A stretch of 36,853 nucleotides of DNA from Oscillospiraceae bacterium (GCA_021771675.1 JAETOP010000023.1:1-36853), one strand, 5' to 3'; shown: positions 1 through 8,160, numbered from the stretch's first letter. A program made the numbers and translations. The notes: generated from the letters alone by a model not told the origin.

Positions 1-50
1 ACCCTGGCCCTCGCCATGCCGCCCCGGCAATAAAGTGTGATTGCTGTCAT
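1..50 (-). CDS. possible start of a minus-strand gene running off the window edge
   Basis: On the minus strand an ATG at 50 follows a GAGGTG ribosome-binding site and opens a frame to the window edge (MTAITLYCRGGMARAR). Just upstream, another minus-strand frame ending in QLREQLNLNEE stops at 60-62, so the two could be adjacent genes. The visible part is too short to assign a family, and the signal could be chance. Confidence 0.25.
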   Translation of the reverse strand, partial: MTAITLYCRGGMARAR

Positions 51-164
51 TTATTCACCTCATTCTTCATTCAGATTCAGCTGCTCCCGCAGCTGCCGGA
101 TACATTCATCCACATATGACACCACGAGACATAGCGCTGACAGAACTCAAGGAGGTTCCTGTTT

Positions 165-557
165 ATGAAATATACGTTTACCGCAATCTTCACTCCCACC
201 GAGGACGGCACCGAGTATTACGCCAAGGTACCCGATCTTCCCGGCTGCGTTACAACCGGGGATGATCTGGATGATGCCGTTGAGCAAATCACCGATGCCG
301 CCTCCGGCTGGCTGGTGGTGGCGGAGGATAAAGGGCTTCCCATCCCCGCCGCAACATCTCAGGATGCCCTGGAGCATACCCCCGGCGCCGTGTTCTCCCT
401 GATTCGGGTCGATACCATCGCCTACCGCTCCCTCACCGACACCAGAGCCGTGCGGAAAAATGTCTCTCTCCCGGCTTGGATGTCCGACCTGGCCGACAAG
501 CGGGGCATCAACTGCTCCAAGGTCTTGCAGGATGCTCTTCGCCAGCAGCTTGCATAG
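165..557 (+). CDS. hicB: HicB-family antitoxin, apparently without an adjacent HicA
   Basis: This 130-residue protein has the two-part architecture of HicB antitoxins. The N-terminal partial RNase H-like fold has the usual signature (YTFTAIFTPTEDG, then YYAKVPDLPGCVTTGD). The C-terminal segment, about residues 98-130 (KNVSLPAWMSDLADKRGINC, then SKVLQDAL), fits a ribbon-helix-helix or short helix-turn-helix DNA-binding tail. A strong AAGGAGG site lies about 7 bases before the ATG. HicB normally neutralises the mRNA interferase HicA and represses its own operon. No HicA-like frame is seen in the 164 bases upstream or before the terminator at 572, so the gene looks solitary. A toxin further upstream cannot be excluded because the window starts here. 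Confidence 0.8.
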   Translation: MKYTFTAIFTPTEDGTEYYAKVPDLPGCVTTGDDLDDAVEQITDAASGWLVVAEDKGLPIPAATSQDALEHTPGAVFSLIRVDTIAYRSLTDTRAVRKNVSLPAWMSDLADKRGINCSKVLQDALRQQLA

Positions 558-571
558 TCAGTCTCCATTCC

Positions 572-599
572 GCACCCCGGGGGAGCCCGGGGTGCTTTT
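572..599 (+). terminator. intrinsic terminator of hicB
   Basis: A perfect 10-bp GC-rich stem (572-581 with 586-595), a 4-base loop and a TTTT run begin 14 bases after the hicB stop. This marks hicB as the last gene of its transcript. Confidence 0.85.
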
Positions 600-640
600 G
601 CCGCTGACTCGAACTATATCTTGCAAATTCTCCCGACCCT

Positions 641-781
641 TTAATCCTCCATCTGTGCGCCGCAGTTGTTGCAATTAACGCTACTTTTCGTTGCCAGCTT
701 GTCTGTGCGGTTCCCCAGGTATCCACACCTGTCCCCTGCAGGCAAAGCAAATGCCATCATCTTTCCATTTGCCGTTCCCAT
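641..781 (-). pseudogene. possible remnant of a small zinc-ribbon protein
   Basis: The otherwise empty 600-922 interval has protein-like reading on the minus strand in two frames. One ends VNCNNCGAQMED with a stop at 641. The other, slightly upstream, reads KWKDDGICFACRGQVW. Both hold a C-x2-C pair, as expected of a zinc ribbon split by a frameshift. No ribosome site precedes the only ATG (781). The identification is weak and could be coincidence. Confidence 0.25.
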
Positions 782-789
782 AAAATGAA

Positions 790-820
790 CGCACGGATAC
801 TTACATAAGTAGTCCGTGCG
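790..820. other. intergenic dyad downstream of the alpha-galactosidase
   Basis: CGCACGGA and TCCGTGCG form an 8-bp outer stem around an inner ACTT/AAGT pairing. It lies about 100 bases after the stop of the minus-strand alpha-galactosidase. It may terminate that transcript, although the following T run is poor. A protein-binding dyad is equally possible. Confidence 0.35.
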
Positions 821-922
821 TGATTGCTTTCGCTATATAACCCGAAATGAACTTTTCGTTAATTATTTTGCTGTCTGCTTGACGGAGCGCAGTTCAGTTT
901 TTATGCCCCCAGAGCGATTTAT

Positions 923-3121
923 TTATCTCTCTGCCAGTTCCAGGTGAATCAGCTTGGAGCGGAAGTCCCCCCACAGCTCCTGAATGGGCAGGCCCGCATA
1001 CATCAAGGCGTCGCCCCGGTAGGTTTTTCCAGTTTCTTCCTCCCGGTAGAGCCCCTCCGTACGCAGGCCCTGGAGTTTGATTCTCCGGGAGTGGAGATTA
1101 CCGGGCCGCCGCAGCACCTGGACGAAGGTCACAAGGGCTTCCCTTCCGTCTTCACTCAGAATCTGCCAGCAGTCATAGAAATGATTTTCCCGGTAGGAGG
1201 CAAGACGGTAGTATTCTCCGCTGCTCACCAGGCTGTGATAGCGGTGGTACAGCTCCACCTGCTTTGGGATCATATCCCGGTCACCCTGGGAGAGCTTGGT
1301 GATGTCCAGTTCATAGCCGAAGGTTCCCGCCAATGCCACGTGGCCCCGGGTCTCAAAGGGAGTCACCCGGCCCAAGCTATGGTTGGGGCAGTCGGAAACG
1401 TGGGCGCCCATGGTGGACAGGGGGTAGATCAGAGCGGTTCCCTCCTGGATGGCCAATCGGGCGATGGCATCCGTATTGTCAGAACACCAAATCTGGGGAC
1501 TGTAATAGAGCATTCCCGGGTCAAACCGTGCGCCGCCGCCGGAGCAGTTTTCCAGCAGTAAATCGGGATACTGGCTGCACAGCCGCTCCTGAAGCTCGTA
1601 CACCCCCAGCACATAGCGGTGGCAGAGCTCCCCCTGGGTCTCCGGATTCAGTCCCAGACTTCCCAGGTCGGACAGCTGCCGGTTCATATCCCATTTCACA
1701 TACTCGATGTTGGCGCTGTCCAGAATGGCCCGGATGCGGCCCCACACATATTCCAGCACTTCCCTTCTGGTCAGGTCCAGCACCAGCTGATTTCTGGCCA
1801 GGCTGGGGGCTCTGCCGGGAATCCGGATGGCCCAGTCGGGGTGAGCCCGGTACAGATCGGAGTCCGGGGAGATCATCTCCGGCTCCATCCAGATGCCAAA
1901 CTTCATCCCCAGCTTGTTTACCTCTTCCACCAGGCGCTCCAGGCCTCCGGGAAGCTTCTGCTCATTGACAAACCAGTCCCCCAGGGCCCGGTTATCATCG
2001 AATCGGTTACCGAACCAGCCGTCGTCCATCACCAGCATCTCAATGCCCAGCTCCGCTGCTCCTGCCGCAATGGATAGGAGCTTATCGGTATTGAAGTCGA
2101 AGTAGGTGCCCTCCCAGTTGTTGATGAGAATGGGGCGCTTCCTGTCCCGCCAGGGACTGCGGATCAGGTGACTGCGGTAGAGGCTGTGGAAGGTTCTGGT
2201 CATTTTCCCCAGGCCGGAGTCGGAATACACCAGCACCACCTCCGGGGCCTGGAAGGCGCTGCCGGGCTCCAGCTTCCAGGTGAAGTGAGCGGGATCGATG
2301 CCCATGACGGTGCGAACCTGGTCAAAGGCATCCATCCCCGCCTGGGCATGAAAATTGCCGGAATAGACAAAGTGCATGGCATAGACCTGGCCGCTGGTCT
2401 GGGTCACATCGGGGGTGGTGAGGGCCAGGAAGGGGTGCTCCTGGTGGCTGGTCTCCCCCCGCTGAGAGCAGGTGCCCTGATAGCCATAGCCCAGGGGCCG
2501 GGACTGAATCTGCCGCTCCCGGGCCCAGCTGCCGTGGAGAGTCATCATGGAAAAGTCCTGATTGTCCATGTCCAGGCAGGCGGAGAGCACTTTGGTCAGG
2601 TAGATGGGAACCTCTGCCCGGTTTTTCACCTGAACGCTTCGGGTAATCACATCCACATCCCGGAAGGCAGTGTATTTCAGGGTCACTTCCAGCCGGAGAA
2701 TGGGGTCTTCCAGGACAATCTCAAGGCTGTCACAGTCCTGGGGAGTACCGAAGGTGGCGGGAAGCCCATCCAGCATCTGCTTCCCAGGGTAAATCCGGTG
2801 GCTCCGGTAGAAAAGCTCCACACCGTTGAACCCCTCCTGGGTGCGCACTTCCAGGCAGTGCTCCCGGAAATCCCCCACCCCGCCGGTGGGATACTCAAAG
2901 GGAGCCCCATCCAAAAAGGCCAGCTTTTCCCGCAGATTCCGTTCCGGGGTATAGGGCGGCTCATCGGTTCGGGCCAGGTAGGACACATCCCCGGGCAAAA
3001 GCTTTTTCCCATAGTAGTAGTGGAGCAGGTAGCCGGCGGCGTCCTGCACCCCCATGATATAGCTGGTTCCGGGAGTGTCCAGCTGGAAAAGTCTCAGCTT
3101 CTCATCGAATCGAATGCTCAT
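923..3121 (-). CDS. alpha-galactosidase, GH36 family
   Basis: This 732-residue protein, about the family's usual length (roughly 730), is predicted to hydrolyse terminal alpha-1,6-galactose from raffinose-family sugars and galactomannans with retention of configuration. The TIM-barrel signatures are intact: MDDGWFGNRFDDNRALGDW, the nucleophile Asp478 in KWDMNR, and the acid/base Asp548 in CSDNTDA. The N-terminal beta-supersandwich and C-terminal beta domain are present by length. There is no signal peptide, so it is cytoplasmic and acts on imported oligosaccharides. The start was placed at ATG 3121 behind GAGGAG. A TTG five codons upstream stays in frame but overlaps that ribosome site. The VOC gene stops 11 bases upstream and shares its promoter. 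No sugar transporter or regulator is adjacent. Confidence 0.95.
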   Translation of the reverse strand: MSIRFDEKLRLFQLDTPGTSYIMGVQDAAGYLLHYYYGKKLLPGDVSYLARTDEPPYTPERNLREKLAFLDGAPFEYPTGGVGDFREHCLEVRTQEGFNGVELFYRSHRIYPGKQMLDGLPATFGTPQDCDSLEIVLEDPILRLEVTLKYTAFRDVDVITRSVQVKNRAEVPIYLTKVLSACLDMDNQDFSMMTLHGSWARERQIQSRPLGYGYQGTCSQRGETSHQEHPFLALTTPDVTQTSGQVYAMHFVYSGNFHAQAGMDAFDQVRTVMGIDPAHFTWKLEPGSAFQAPEVVLVYSDSGLGKMTRTFHSLYRSHLIRSPWRDRKRPILINNWEGTYFDFNTDKLLSIAAGAAELGIEMLVMDDGWFGNRFDDNRALGDWFVNEQKLPGGLERLVEEVNKLGMKFGIWMEPEMISPDSDLYRAHPDWAIRIPGRAPSLARNQLVLDLTRREVLEYVWGRIRAILDSANIEYVKWDMNRQLSDLGSLGLNPETQGELCHRYVLGVYELQERLCSQYPDLLLENCSGGGARFDPGMLYYSPQIWCSDNTDAIARLAIQEGTALIYPLSTMGAHVSDCPNHSLGRVTPFETRGHVALAGTFGYELDITKLSQGDRDMIPKQVELYHRYHSLVSSGEYYRLASYRENHFYDCWQILSEDGREALVTFVQVLRRPGNLHSRRIKLQGLRTEGLYREEETGKTYRGDALMYAGLPIQELWGDFRSKLIHLELAER

Positions 3122-3132
3122 GTTCTCTCTCC

Positions 3133-3516
3133 TCAAACCGTAATTTCAATCAGATTTCCCTCGAAGCCAGCCACGCAGCTTTCATAATACCCATCCCCGG
3201 TGGTGCGGGGACCGCTGATAACAGCATAGCCGTCCTCTTTCAGCTGAGATGTCAGGCTGTCCACCGCCTGGGTGCTTCCCACGCCAAAGGCCAGATGGGC
3301 ATAGCCGCAGCAATTTACGCCCGGATTTCCCGCCGCCAAATCCTCTCGGGTCATCAGTTCCAGCCGGGAACCATCCTCAAAGCGCAGAAAGTAGGAACGA
3401 AATGTGGTTTTGGGATTGTGATAGCCCTGGTTAGAGGCACCGCCAAAGTATTTTGTAAAGAACGCCCTTGCTCCCTCCAAATCCCGGACATACAGGGCAA
3501 TGTGATCCATTCGCAA
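3133..3516 (-). CDS. VOC (glyoxalase/bleomycin-resistance fold) protein
   Basis: A 127-residue vicinal-oxygen-chelate protein with two beta-alpha-beta-beta-beta repeats. Candidate metal ligands sit where the family expects them: His in MDHIALYV, Glu in SRLELM, His in YAHLAFGV, and Glu in the C-terminal NLIEITV. The substrate cannot be read from sequence; lactoylglutathione lyase-like or other small-molecule chemistry is possible. The start is TTG at 3516. It lies seven bases after AAGGAGG, whereas the in-frame ATG at 3510 would be 13 bases away. It is the first gene of a two-gene transcript with the alpha-galactosidase. A functional link between the two is not evident. Confidence 0.85.
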   Translation of the reverse strand: MRMDHIALYVRDLEGARAFFTKYFGGASNQGYHNPKTTFRSYFLRFEDGSRLELMTREDLAAGNPGVNCCGYAHLAFGVGSTQAVDSLTSQLKEDGYAVISGPRTTGDGYYESCVAGFEGNLIEITV

Positions 3517-3572
3517 AGATACCCCTCCTTTTCAGATAGCCGGGAAACGCTCTTCCCCGGAAGGTTTTTATC

Positions 3573-3601
3573 ATCATACCACCCGGGAGACCTCAAATCA
3601 A
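3573..3601 (-). promoter_or_regulatory. sigma-A promoter of the VOC/alpha-galactosidase operon
   Basis: On the minus strand TTGATT (3596-3601) and TATGAT (3573-3578) are separated by exactly 17 bases. The predicted start, near 3566, gives a leader of about 50 bases to the TTG start at 3516. The promoter separates this pair from the lipoprotein gene upstream. Confidence 0.75.
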
Positions 3602-3611
3602 GAGCTTTCTC

Positions 3612-4766
3612 TCATCCGGAAACAGGCCAGCTGAGGCGGGTCTGGCAGTATGGAAGGCCATACTCCGTTTGGGAGAGTACCCGGTTAGCCACGAACTGAA
3701 AGCCTCCGTCCTCCTGGGGCCGGACAGTCACTTCGTGGGAGAACAGGCAGTTAGTTTTCAAATCCGTGGAAAGAACCTGGACGGTGAGGATGATGGTGCC
3801 GTCGTCCCCCAAGCGGCTGGCGGTGACCTCCGGCTCCATGGTGTAGTAGTGGAGAAGGGACACCAGCTCATTGCTCTGAATCTGCCGCCAGGGGTAGGTA
3901 TTCGTTCCCGGGTCGTACCCGGCCAGGGAGCAAAGGGTCTGCCGGTCAATGTCAAAGTAGGACAGGATAATTTCTTCAAATTCCCGGGCAGGTATCTCAA
4001 AGCAATGCCCATCCGCATTATAGCGGTATCCTTCGGGGTTAAACTGGGCGCCATGGGTATCACGGTAGAGATATTCCCAGAGGTCATTGAAGCACAGGCT
4101 GGAAAAATCCTCCTCCGTCCAATCCGTCAGGAAAAGGTTGGAGCCCACATATCCCCCGGCGGAGATATACCTCCGGTTCAGCTCCCAAAGAGCCGGGTCC
4201 GGCTTTTCCAGGCGGATCAGGGCATAGTCCGCATAGTGGCCGTCTCCCATGGGGCGAATCCGGTAGTAGAAATTGCCCCGATCCGTCAGCTCCCAGTCCA
4301 GCACCTGGTGGAGCTCATAATTGGGATCCTCCCCGGTGTCCAGTGGTGCAACCATGCTGTGGACAAACAGCTCCCCGTCCTGGCAGGTGAACAGCCGATA
4401 GCCCAGTGTCCCGGAGGGCCGGAGGGAAAGCACCTCCTGCCGGGCAGTCTCCCCCCGGGAGAGCCGCTGCAAAAAGCCGCGGAAATTGTCCCCGGTGGGC
4501 AGATATTCCACCCCCTGGAAATCCAGCACATCCAGCCCCGCCGCCCGGAGCCTGTCCTCCATGGCGTCCAGGTCGGTCTGGGCCAGGCTGGGGGTGTCCC
4601 AGCGGGTTTCCGGCACTTCTTTTTGGGCGGTAGCGTAAATATCCTGATAGAGGCCCACAATCTCCTCGCACCGCTTTTCCACCTTATCCTGGGTCTCCCC
4701 CTCCCCGCCGCAGGCAGCCAGGGTGAACAGGAGCAGCAGCACGAGCAGCAGCTTATTCCACTTCAT
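3612..4766 (-). CDS. secreted lipoprotein of unknown function
   Basis: This 384-residue protein starts with a lipoprotein signal peptide: Met-Lys, a leucine-rich core, and lipobox LAAC with the lipidated Cys at residue 19. It should be attached to the outer face of the membrane. The rest is soluble, rich in aromatic and acidic residues, with no motif I can assign. Its start overlaps the stop of the upstream gene by 14 bp, so the two are probably translationally coupled. The upstream protein shares the lineage style (a membrane anchor followed by a soluble domain with short acidic and aromatic stretches), and they may work together on the cell surface. Confidence 0.85.
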   Translation of the reverse strand: MKWNKLLLVLLLLFTLAACGGEGETQDKVEKRCEEIVGLYQDIYATAQKEVPETRWDTPSLAQTDLDAMEDRLRAAGLDVLDFQGVEYLPTGDNFRGFLQRLSRGETARQEVLSLRPSGTLGYRLFTCQDGELFVHSMVAPLDTGEDPNYELHQVLDWELTDRGNFYYRIRPMGDGHYADYALIRLEKPDPALWELNRRYISAGGYVGSNLFLTDWTEEDFSSLCFNDLWEYLYRDTHGAQFNPEGYRYNADGHCFEIPAREFEEIILSYFDIDRQTLCSLAGYDPGTNTYPWRQIQSNELVSLLHYYTMEPEVTASRLGDDGTIILTVQVLSTDLKTNCLFSHEVTVRPQEDGGFQFVANRVLSQTEYGLPYCQTRLSWPVSG

Positions 4767-5487
4767 AGAGAATTACTCCTTTTTCTTCAAAATTCTTCAG
4801 CTGCTCCTGGGTCACGGGAATGACGCAGAAGCGCTGCCAATCCCCAATGGCAAAATAGGGGTAGACACCCACCCCGTCCCGATGGTATATTCCCCGGGGA
4901 AGGGCGTCGTCTCCATACCAGGCATTGCTTTCAAACACATTTTCATTCCCAAAGCGGATGATCCGGTCCGCCAGGTCGGAGGCCTCCTGCTTTGATAAAT
5001 CCGCAAAGAACACCCGCAAGGTATCCGCGCAAAGCTGCCGGAACCGCTGAAAGCCTGCCTCGGTATAGCTGTGTTCGTCAAAATTCAGGGTCAGCTCCTG
5101 AATCCGGTGATCCTCCATGGGGGTATACACCGTGACCGTGGGCAAGGAATACACCGCTTCATCCTCCGAAAAGCGAAACTGCCGCACAGGATACGGGGTG
5201 TGAATGCCCCTGCTCAGGCTTGTGCTGTTCCAGCGGCCGACGTCCGGGAAATAATCCCGGTCATTGTCCTGCTGGTACAGGCTGTTGAAGCAGCGGATGA
5301 AATCCTCCAAAGAGGCGGCGAATACCGGCTCCGCCCCATGGCAGCTTTGGATTGCCACATCCATGCGCTCCGCCTCCTGAAAGGTCGCCGCCTCCGGCGC
5401 CTGGGTCCCCTGACTGCGAAACCACAGCCAGCAGAATATCCCCAGAAGCCCCGCCAGGCAGCAAAGGGCAGCAAGCTTTCTTCCCAT
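4753..5487 (-). CDS. membrane-anchored extracytoplasmic protein of unknown function
   Basis: A 244-residue protein with one N-terminal hydrophobic segment (GRKLAALCCLAGLLGIFCWL), acting as an uncleaved anchor or signal, and a soluble outer domain of about 215 residues. ATG 5487 was chosen because it follows an AGGGGAGAAGGGA ribosome site; the longer frame would start upstream of the promoter -10 region. No known family is recognised. It is the first gene of a two-gene unit with the lipoprotein downstream (14-bp overlap) and is divergent from ychF. Confidence 0.8.
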   Translation of the reverse strand: MGRKLAALCCLAGLLGIFCWLWFRSQGTQAPEAATFQEAERMDVAIQSCHGAEPVFAASLEDFIRCFNSLYQQDNDRDYFPDVGRWNSTSLSRGIHTPYPVRQFRFSEDEAVYSLPTVTVYTPMEDHRIQELTLNFDEHSYTEAGFQRFRQLCADTLRVFFADLSKQEASDLADRIIRFGNENVFESNAWYGDDALPRGIYHRDGVGVYPYFAIGDWQRFCVIPVTQEQLKNFEEKGVILYEVE

Positions 5488-5521
5488 TCCCTTCTCCCCT
5501 CTTGTCACAATGATTTTGCTT

Positions 5522-5530
5522 ATTATACCA
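5522..5530 (-). promoter_or_regulatory. extended -10 promoter for the membrane protein/lipoprotein pair
   Basis: On the minus strand TGGTATAAT provides a perfect -10 hexamer with the TGn extension, 35 bases upstream of the ATG at 5487. No good -35 hexamer is visible, as is common for extended -10 promoters. Confidence 0.6.
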
Positions 5531-5588
5531 TATTTTTCCGGAGGCTGCATTTATAAATTCTTTAAGATTGCATTTTTTCTTCCAAAGC

Positions 5589-5617
5589 TTGCAAATTTTC
5601 CGTTCCTGCGGTATAAT
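5589..5617 (+). promoter_or_regulatory. sigma-A promoter of ychF
   Basis: TTGCAA (5589-5594), a 17-base spacer and TATAAT (5612-5617) lie 43 bases before the ychF start. The promoter is back-to-back with the one serving the minus-strand genes. Confidence 0.8.
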
Positions 5618-5660
5618 GGAGAAACTTAACTGCCCAAAGGAAACAAAGGAGAAGGATGAA

Positions 5661-6758
5661 ATGAAATTAGGTATCGTCGGGCTGCCCAATGTGGGAAAGT
5701 CCACCCTGTTTAACGCCATCACCAACGCAGGGGTTCCCGCTGACAACTACGCCTTCTGCACCATCGACCCCAACGTGGGCGTGGTGTCCGTGCCGGACGA
5801 GCGGCTGGAGTGGCTGGCCCAGCTCCACAAGCCCAAGAAGGTGACTCCCGCCGTAATCGAGTTTGTTGACATCGCCGGACTGGTGAAGGGCGCCTCCAAG
5901 GGTGAGGGCCTGGGCAACAAATTCCTGAGCAACATCCGCACCACCGACGCCATTGTCCATGTGGTTCGCTGCTTCGAGGACTCCAACGTCACCCATGTGG
6001 AGGGTTCCACCGACCCTCTGCGGGACATTGACATCATCAATCTGGAGCTGGTGATGGCCGACATTGAAATGGTGGAGCGCCGGATCGACAAATGCCAGAA
6101 GGCGGCCAAGGGCGGCGACAAGCGCTTCCTCCACGAGGCCGAGGTTTTTTCCGACCTGCTGGCCCACCTGAATCAGGGAAAGCTGGCCCGCACCTTCGAG
6201 TGCGGCGAGGAGGACATTTCCCTCATCGGCACCAGCGATCTGCTGACCCTGAAAAAGACCATCTATGTGGCCAACCTCTCCGAGGATCAGGTCAACGACC
6301 CCGAGAGCAGCCGGCACTATCTGGCGGTAAAGCAGCTGGCCGACGCAGAGGGCAGCCAGGTGCTCCCCATCTGCGCCAAGCTGGAGGCCGACATTGCCGA
6401 GCTGGACGACCCGGAAGAGAAGGCCATGTTCATGGAAGAGCTGGGCGTGGCCGAAAGCGGCCTGGACCGGCTGATTCGCAGCAGCTATACCCTGCTGGGG
6501 CTGATTTCCTTCCTCACCGCCGGTTCCGACGAGTGCCGGGCCTGGACCATCAGGAAGGGCACCAAGGCTCCCCAGGCGGCGGGCAAGATTCATACAGACT
6601 TTGAGCGGGGCTTCATCCGGGCAGAGGTCATCGCCTTCCAGGATATGAAGGCCTGCGGCACCATGGCGAACGCCAAGGCAAAGGGCCTGGTGCGCAGCGA
6701 GGGCAAGGAGTACGTGATGAAGGACGGGGACATTGTGAATTTCCTGTTCAACGTGTAA
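5661..6758 (+). CDS. ychF: redox-regulated ATPase / Obg-like GTPase-superfamily protein YchF
   Basis: A 365-residue protein, the family's normal length. The P-loop GLPNVGKSTLF (residues 7-17) opens the G domain, followed by switch residues and the DIAGLVKGASKGEGLGN segment. A coiled-coil insertion and the C-terminal TGS domain (TFLTAGSDECRAWTIRKGT onward) complete the architecture. YchF (OLA1 in eukaryotes) binds ribosomes, prefers ATP over GTP, and is linked to stress and translation control. The start at ATG 5661 follows AAAGGAGAAGG; the longer frame begins upstream of the promoter and is not used. The gene has its own promoter and terminator, so it is monocistronic. Confidence 0.97.
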   Translation: MKLGIVGLPNVGKSTLFNAITNAGVPADNYAFCTIDPNVGVVSVPDERLEWLAQLHKPKKVTPAVIEFVDIAGLVKGASKGEGLGNKFLSNIRTTDAIVHVVRCFEDSNVTHVEGSTDPLRDIDIINLELVMADIEMVERRIDKCQKAAKGGDKRFLHEAEVFSDLLAHLNQGKLARTFECGEEDISLIGTSDLLTLKKTIYVANLSEDQVNDPESSRHYLAVKQLADAEGSQVLPICAKLEADIAELDDPEEKAMFMEELGVAESGLDRLIRSSYTLLGLISFLTAGSDECRAWTIRKGTKAPQAAGKIHTDFERGFIRAEVIAFQDMKACGTMANAKAKGLVRSEGKEYVMKDGDIVNFLFNV

Positions 6759-6770
6759 AAGACATGAAGC

Positions 6771-6806
6771 AAATCGGCCAGTCCCCTTTTGGAGCTGGCC
6801 GATTTT
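6771..6806. terminator. bidirectional terminator between ychF and the convergent membrane-protein gene
   Basis: An 11-bp stem (6771-6781 with 6795-6805) is flanked by A and T runs on both sides, so it can act for both convergent genes. It lies 12 bases after the ychF stop. Confidence 0.85.
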
Positions 6807-6835
6807 ATCATGTGCCTTGCAATGCGCCTGTCTTT

Positions 6836-7750
6836 TCAGCGCAGGTAGTTTGCGGCCGCAAAGTAGGCTGTTGCCGCCGTGTTGCTTTCGAGCATAGCCA
6901 AATACTGATTCTGTTCTTCTATACTGGATGCAATTTGATATATCTTCTGCCTCATATAGGCATTGTGTGCCCGCTGCTCTTCCAGTGATTTCTGCTGATT
7001 TGCAAGGATTAACCGCTGATTCAAAATTGAAGAATGCTGTTTCTCAATAATCACATCCAGCTTATCCTTAATCTGCTCCAAAACATAAGTATTCAAGGCC
7101 ATGTCCAGATCATCTGAACGGCTTGTACTAAAAAAGTCATAGAGGTAAACTGCCGCATACATATCCCGGTAATAACTGGGAATGATATTGGCGGCGTATA
7201 CTTTGCTTAATGTCTGCGCAACCCTGTCGCGCTCAGCGGAAAGCTTCCTCATCTGCTTTTTCATGCCGGAGATGTTCTTTCGCCCTTTCTCATTCTGCGC
7301 CAATATGCCGCTTCTTTCAATCTGATACTGCCGCATGGCTTTCTTGTACTGGAGATTCAACTCTTTATTGTGCTTTCTGGCTTTCCATTCCGGTTTACCA
7401 AAAAGCCTCCAAACAACCAAACCCAGAAGGGATTCAACTATCACGAGAAAAACAAAAACTGAATGGGGCGTACTTCCCCATCCATCCTCAGAAGCTGACA
7501 TATCTGCAACAAAGCCTAACATTAGCAAACATATTATTAGGATGCCAGCGTTACCTATAATTGATGCAAAACAGCCAAAGCATTCTTCATACTCCGGCTT
7601 CGCCGGTGCTCCTGTATCTTTTTCTCCTTGTAAAATCAATATTTCATTTTGCAATCCAACCATTTTTGCGCAAATTTCCAAGTCTGCCATATAGAGTGCA
7701 CACACGTCCTCTAAGTACGGAATCAGAAATACCCGATTGAATCTTGCCAT
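6836..7750 (-). CDS. two-helix membrane protein with long coiled coil, unknown function
   Basis: A 304-residue protein with no recognised family. An N-terminal region of about 55 residues precedes two transmembrane helices (about 60-82 and 98-117). A charged, coiled-coil-prone half follows (about 120-200 and 235-290). Between the coils is a compact stretch, IIPSYYRDMYAAVYLYDFF, then STSRSDDLDMALN. Proteins with this look recur in gut Clostridia as hypotheticals. The gene is divergent from a small XRE repressor, and its promoter carries an operator-like palindrome, so expression is probably switched. The ribosome site is modest (AGGGGG about 11 bases before the ATG). A role in stress response, phage response or surface signalling is conceivable but not shown. 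Confidence 0.8.
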   Translation of the reverse strand: MARFNRVFLIPYLEDVCALYMADLEICAKMVGLQNEILILQGEKDTGAPAKPEYEECFGCFASIIGNAGILIICLLMLGFVADMSASEDGWGSTPHSVFVFLVIVESLLGLVVWRLFGKPEWKARKHNKELNLQYKKAMRQYQIERSGILAQNEKGRKNISGMKKQMRKLSAERDRVAQTLSKVYAANIIPSYYRDMYAAVYLYDFFSTSRSDDLDMALNTYVLEQIKDKLDVIIEKQHSSILNQRLILANQQKSLEEQRAHNAYMRQKIYQIASSIEEQNQYLAMLESNTAATAYFAAANYLR

Positions 7751-7779
7751 ATGCTGTCCATCCCCCTTTGATACATGAC

Positions 7780-7808
7780 AATTTAGCGCATTTTGCGCTA
7801 TTTGTCAA
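7780..7808 (-). promoter_or_regulatory. sigma-A promoter of the coiled-coil membrane protein
   Basis: On the minus strand a perfect TTGACA (7803-7808) and TAAATT (7780-7785) are 17 bases apart. The spacer contains most of a 17-bp palindrome, so a bound repressor would block RNA polymerase directly. Confidence 0.75.
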
Positions 7809-7823
7809 TAGAACAAAATGCGC
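7784..7823. promoter_or_regulatory. putative operator of the small XRE regulator
   Basis: The palindrome TAGCGCATTTTGCGCTA (7784-7800) fills the spacer and overlaps the -10 of the minus-strand promoter. A further half-site, CAAAATGCGC (7814-7823), repeats GCGCATTTTG in inverted orientation. Arrangement and position fit autoregulated XRE/Cro repressors, and the XRE gene starts 31 bases further on. Confidence 0.65.
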
Positions 7824-7854
7824 CGTGGTACCCTGTACATGAGGTGACCATAGC

Positions 7855-8070
7855 ATGGTATATCAAAAAATACGGGATTTACGGGAAGACCACGACTTAA
7901 AGCAGCGTGAGCTTGCGGAATATCTCAACTGCTCCCAACGTGTTTACAGCAACTATGAGCTGGGCCAGCGGGACATTCCAACAGATGTTCTGATTCGGCT
8001 TTCAAACTTCTACAACGTCTCTGTGGATTACCTCCTGGGACTGACAAATAATCCTCACAGAAATAACTAG
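7855..8070 (+). CDS. small XRE-family transcriptional regulator
   Basis: A 71-residue protein that is essentially one helix-turn-helix domain of the lambda Cro/XRE type: IRDLREDHDLKQRELAEYL, then NCSQRVYSNYELGQRDIP, and the typical ending YNVSVDYLLGLTNN. It has no sensor domain, so it probably binds as a dimer and represses its own promoter and the divergent membrane-protein gene. ATG 7855 follows GAGGTGA. It is the only regulator next to the 6836-7750 gene and its likely controller. Confidence 0.9.
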   Translation: MVYQKIRDLREDHDLKQRELAEYLNCSQRVYSNYELGQRDIPTDVLIRLSNFYNVSVDYLLGLTNNPHRNN

Positions 8071-8112
8071 GGGCTGCCTCGCATGATTTTCCCAAATCAT
8101 GCGAGACAGCCT
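8071..8112. terminator. long hairpin between convergent XRE and MreB-like genes
   Basis: Immediately after the XRE stop is a 12-bp perfect stem (8078-8089 with 8094-8105), extended by six further pairs across one mismatch. No long T run follows on either strand. It is probably a transcription barrier or mRNA 3-prime protector for the convergent genes. Confidence 0.5.
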
Positions 8113-8160
8113 CTTCTTGGAAAAAAATCCATCAGGGTTCCATTGGAACGTTTCCTTACG

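Noticed and set aside
2168..3187. A 339-residue plus-strand frame opposite the alpha-galactosidase
   Set aside because: It is an antisense shadow with no motif; the minus strand carries intact GH36 catalytic motifs.
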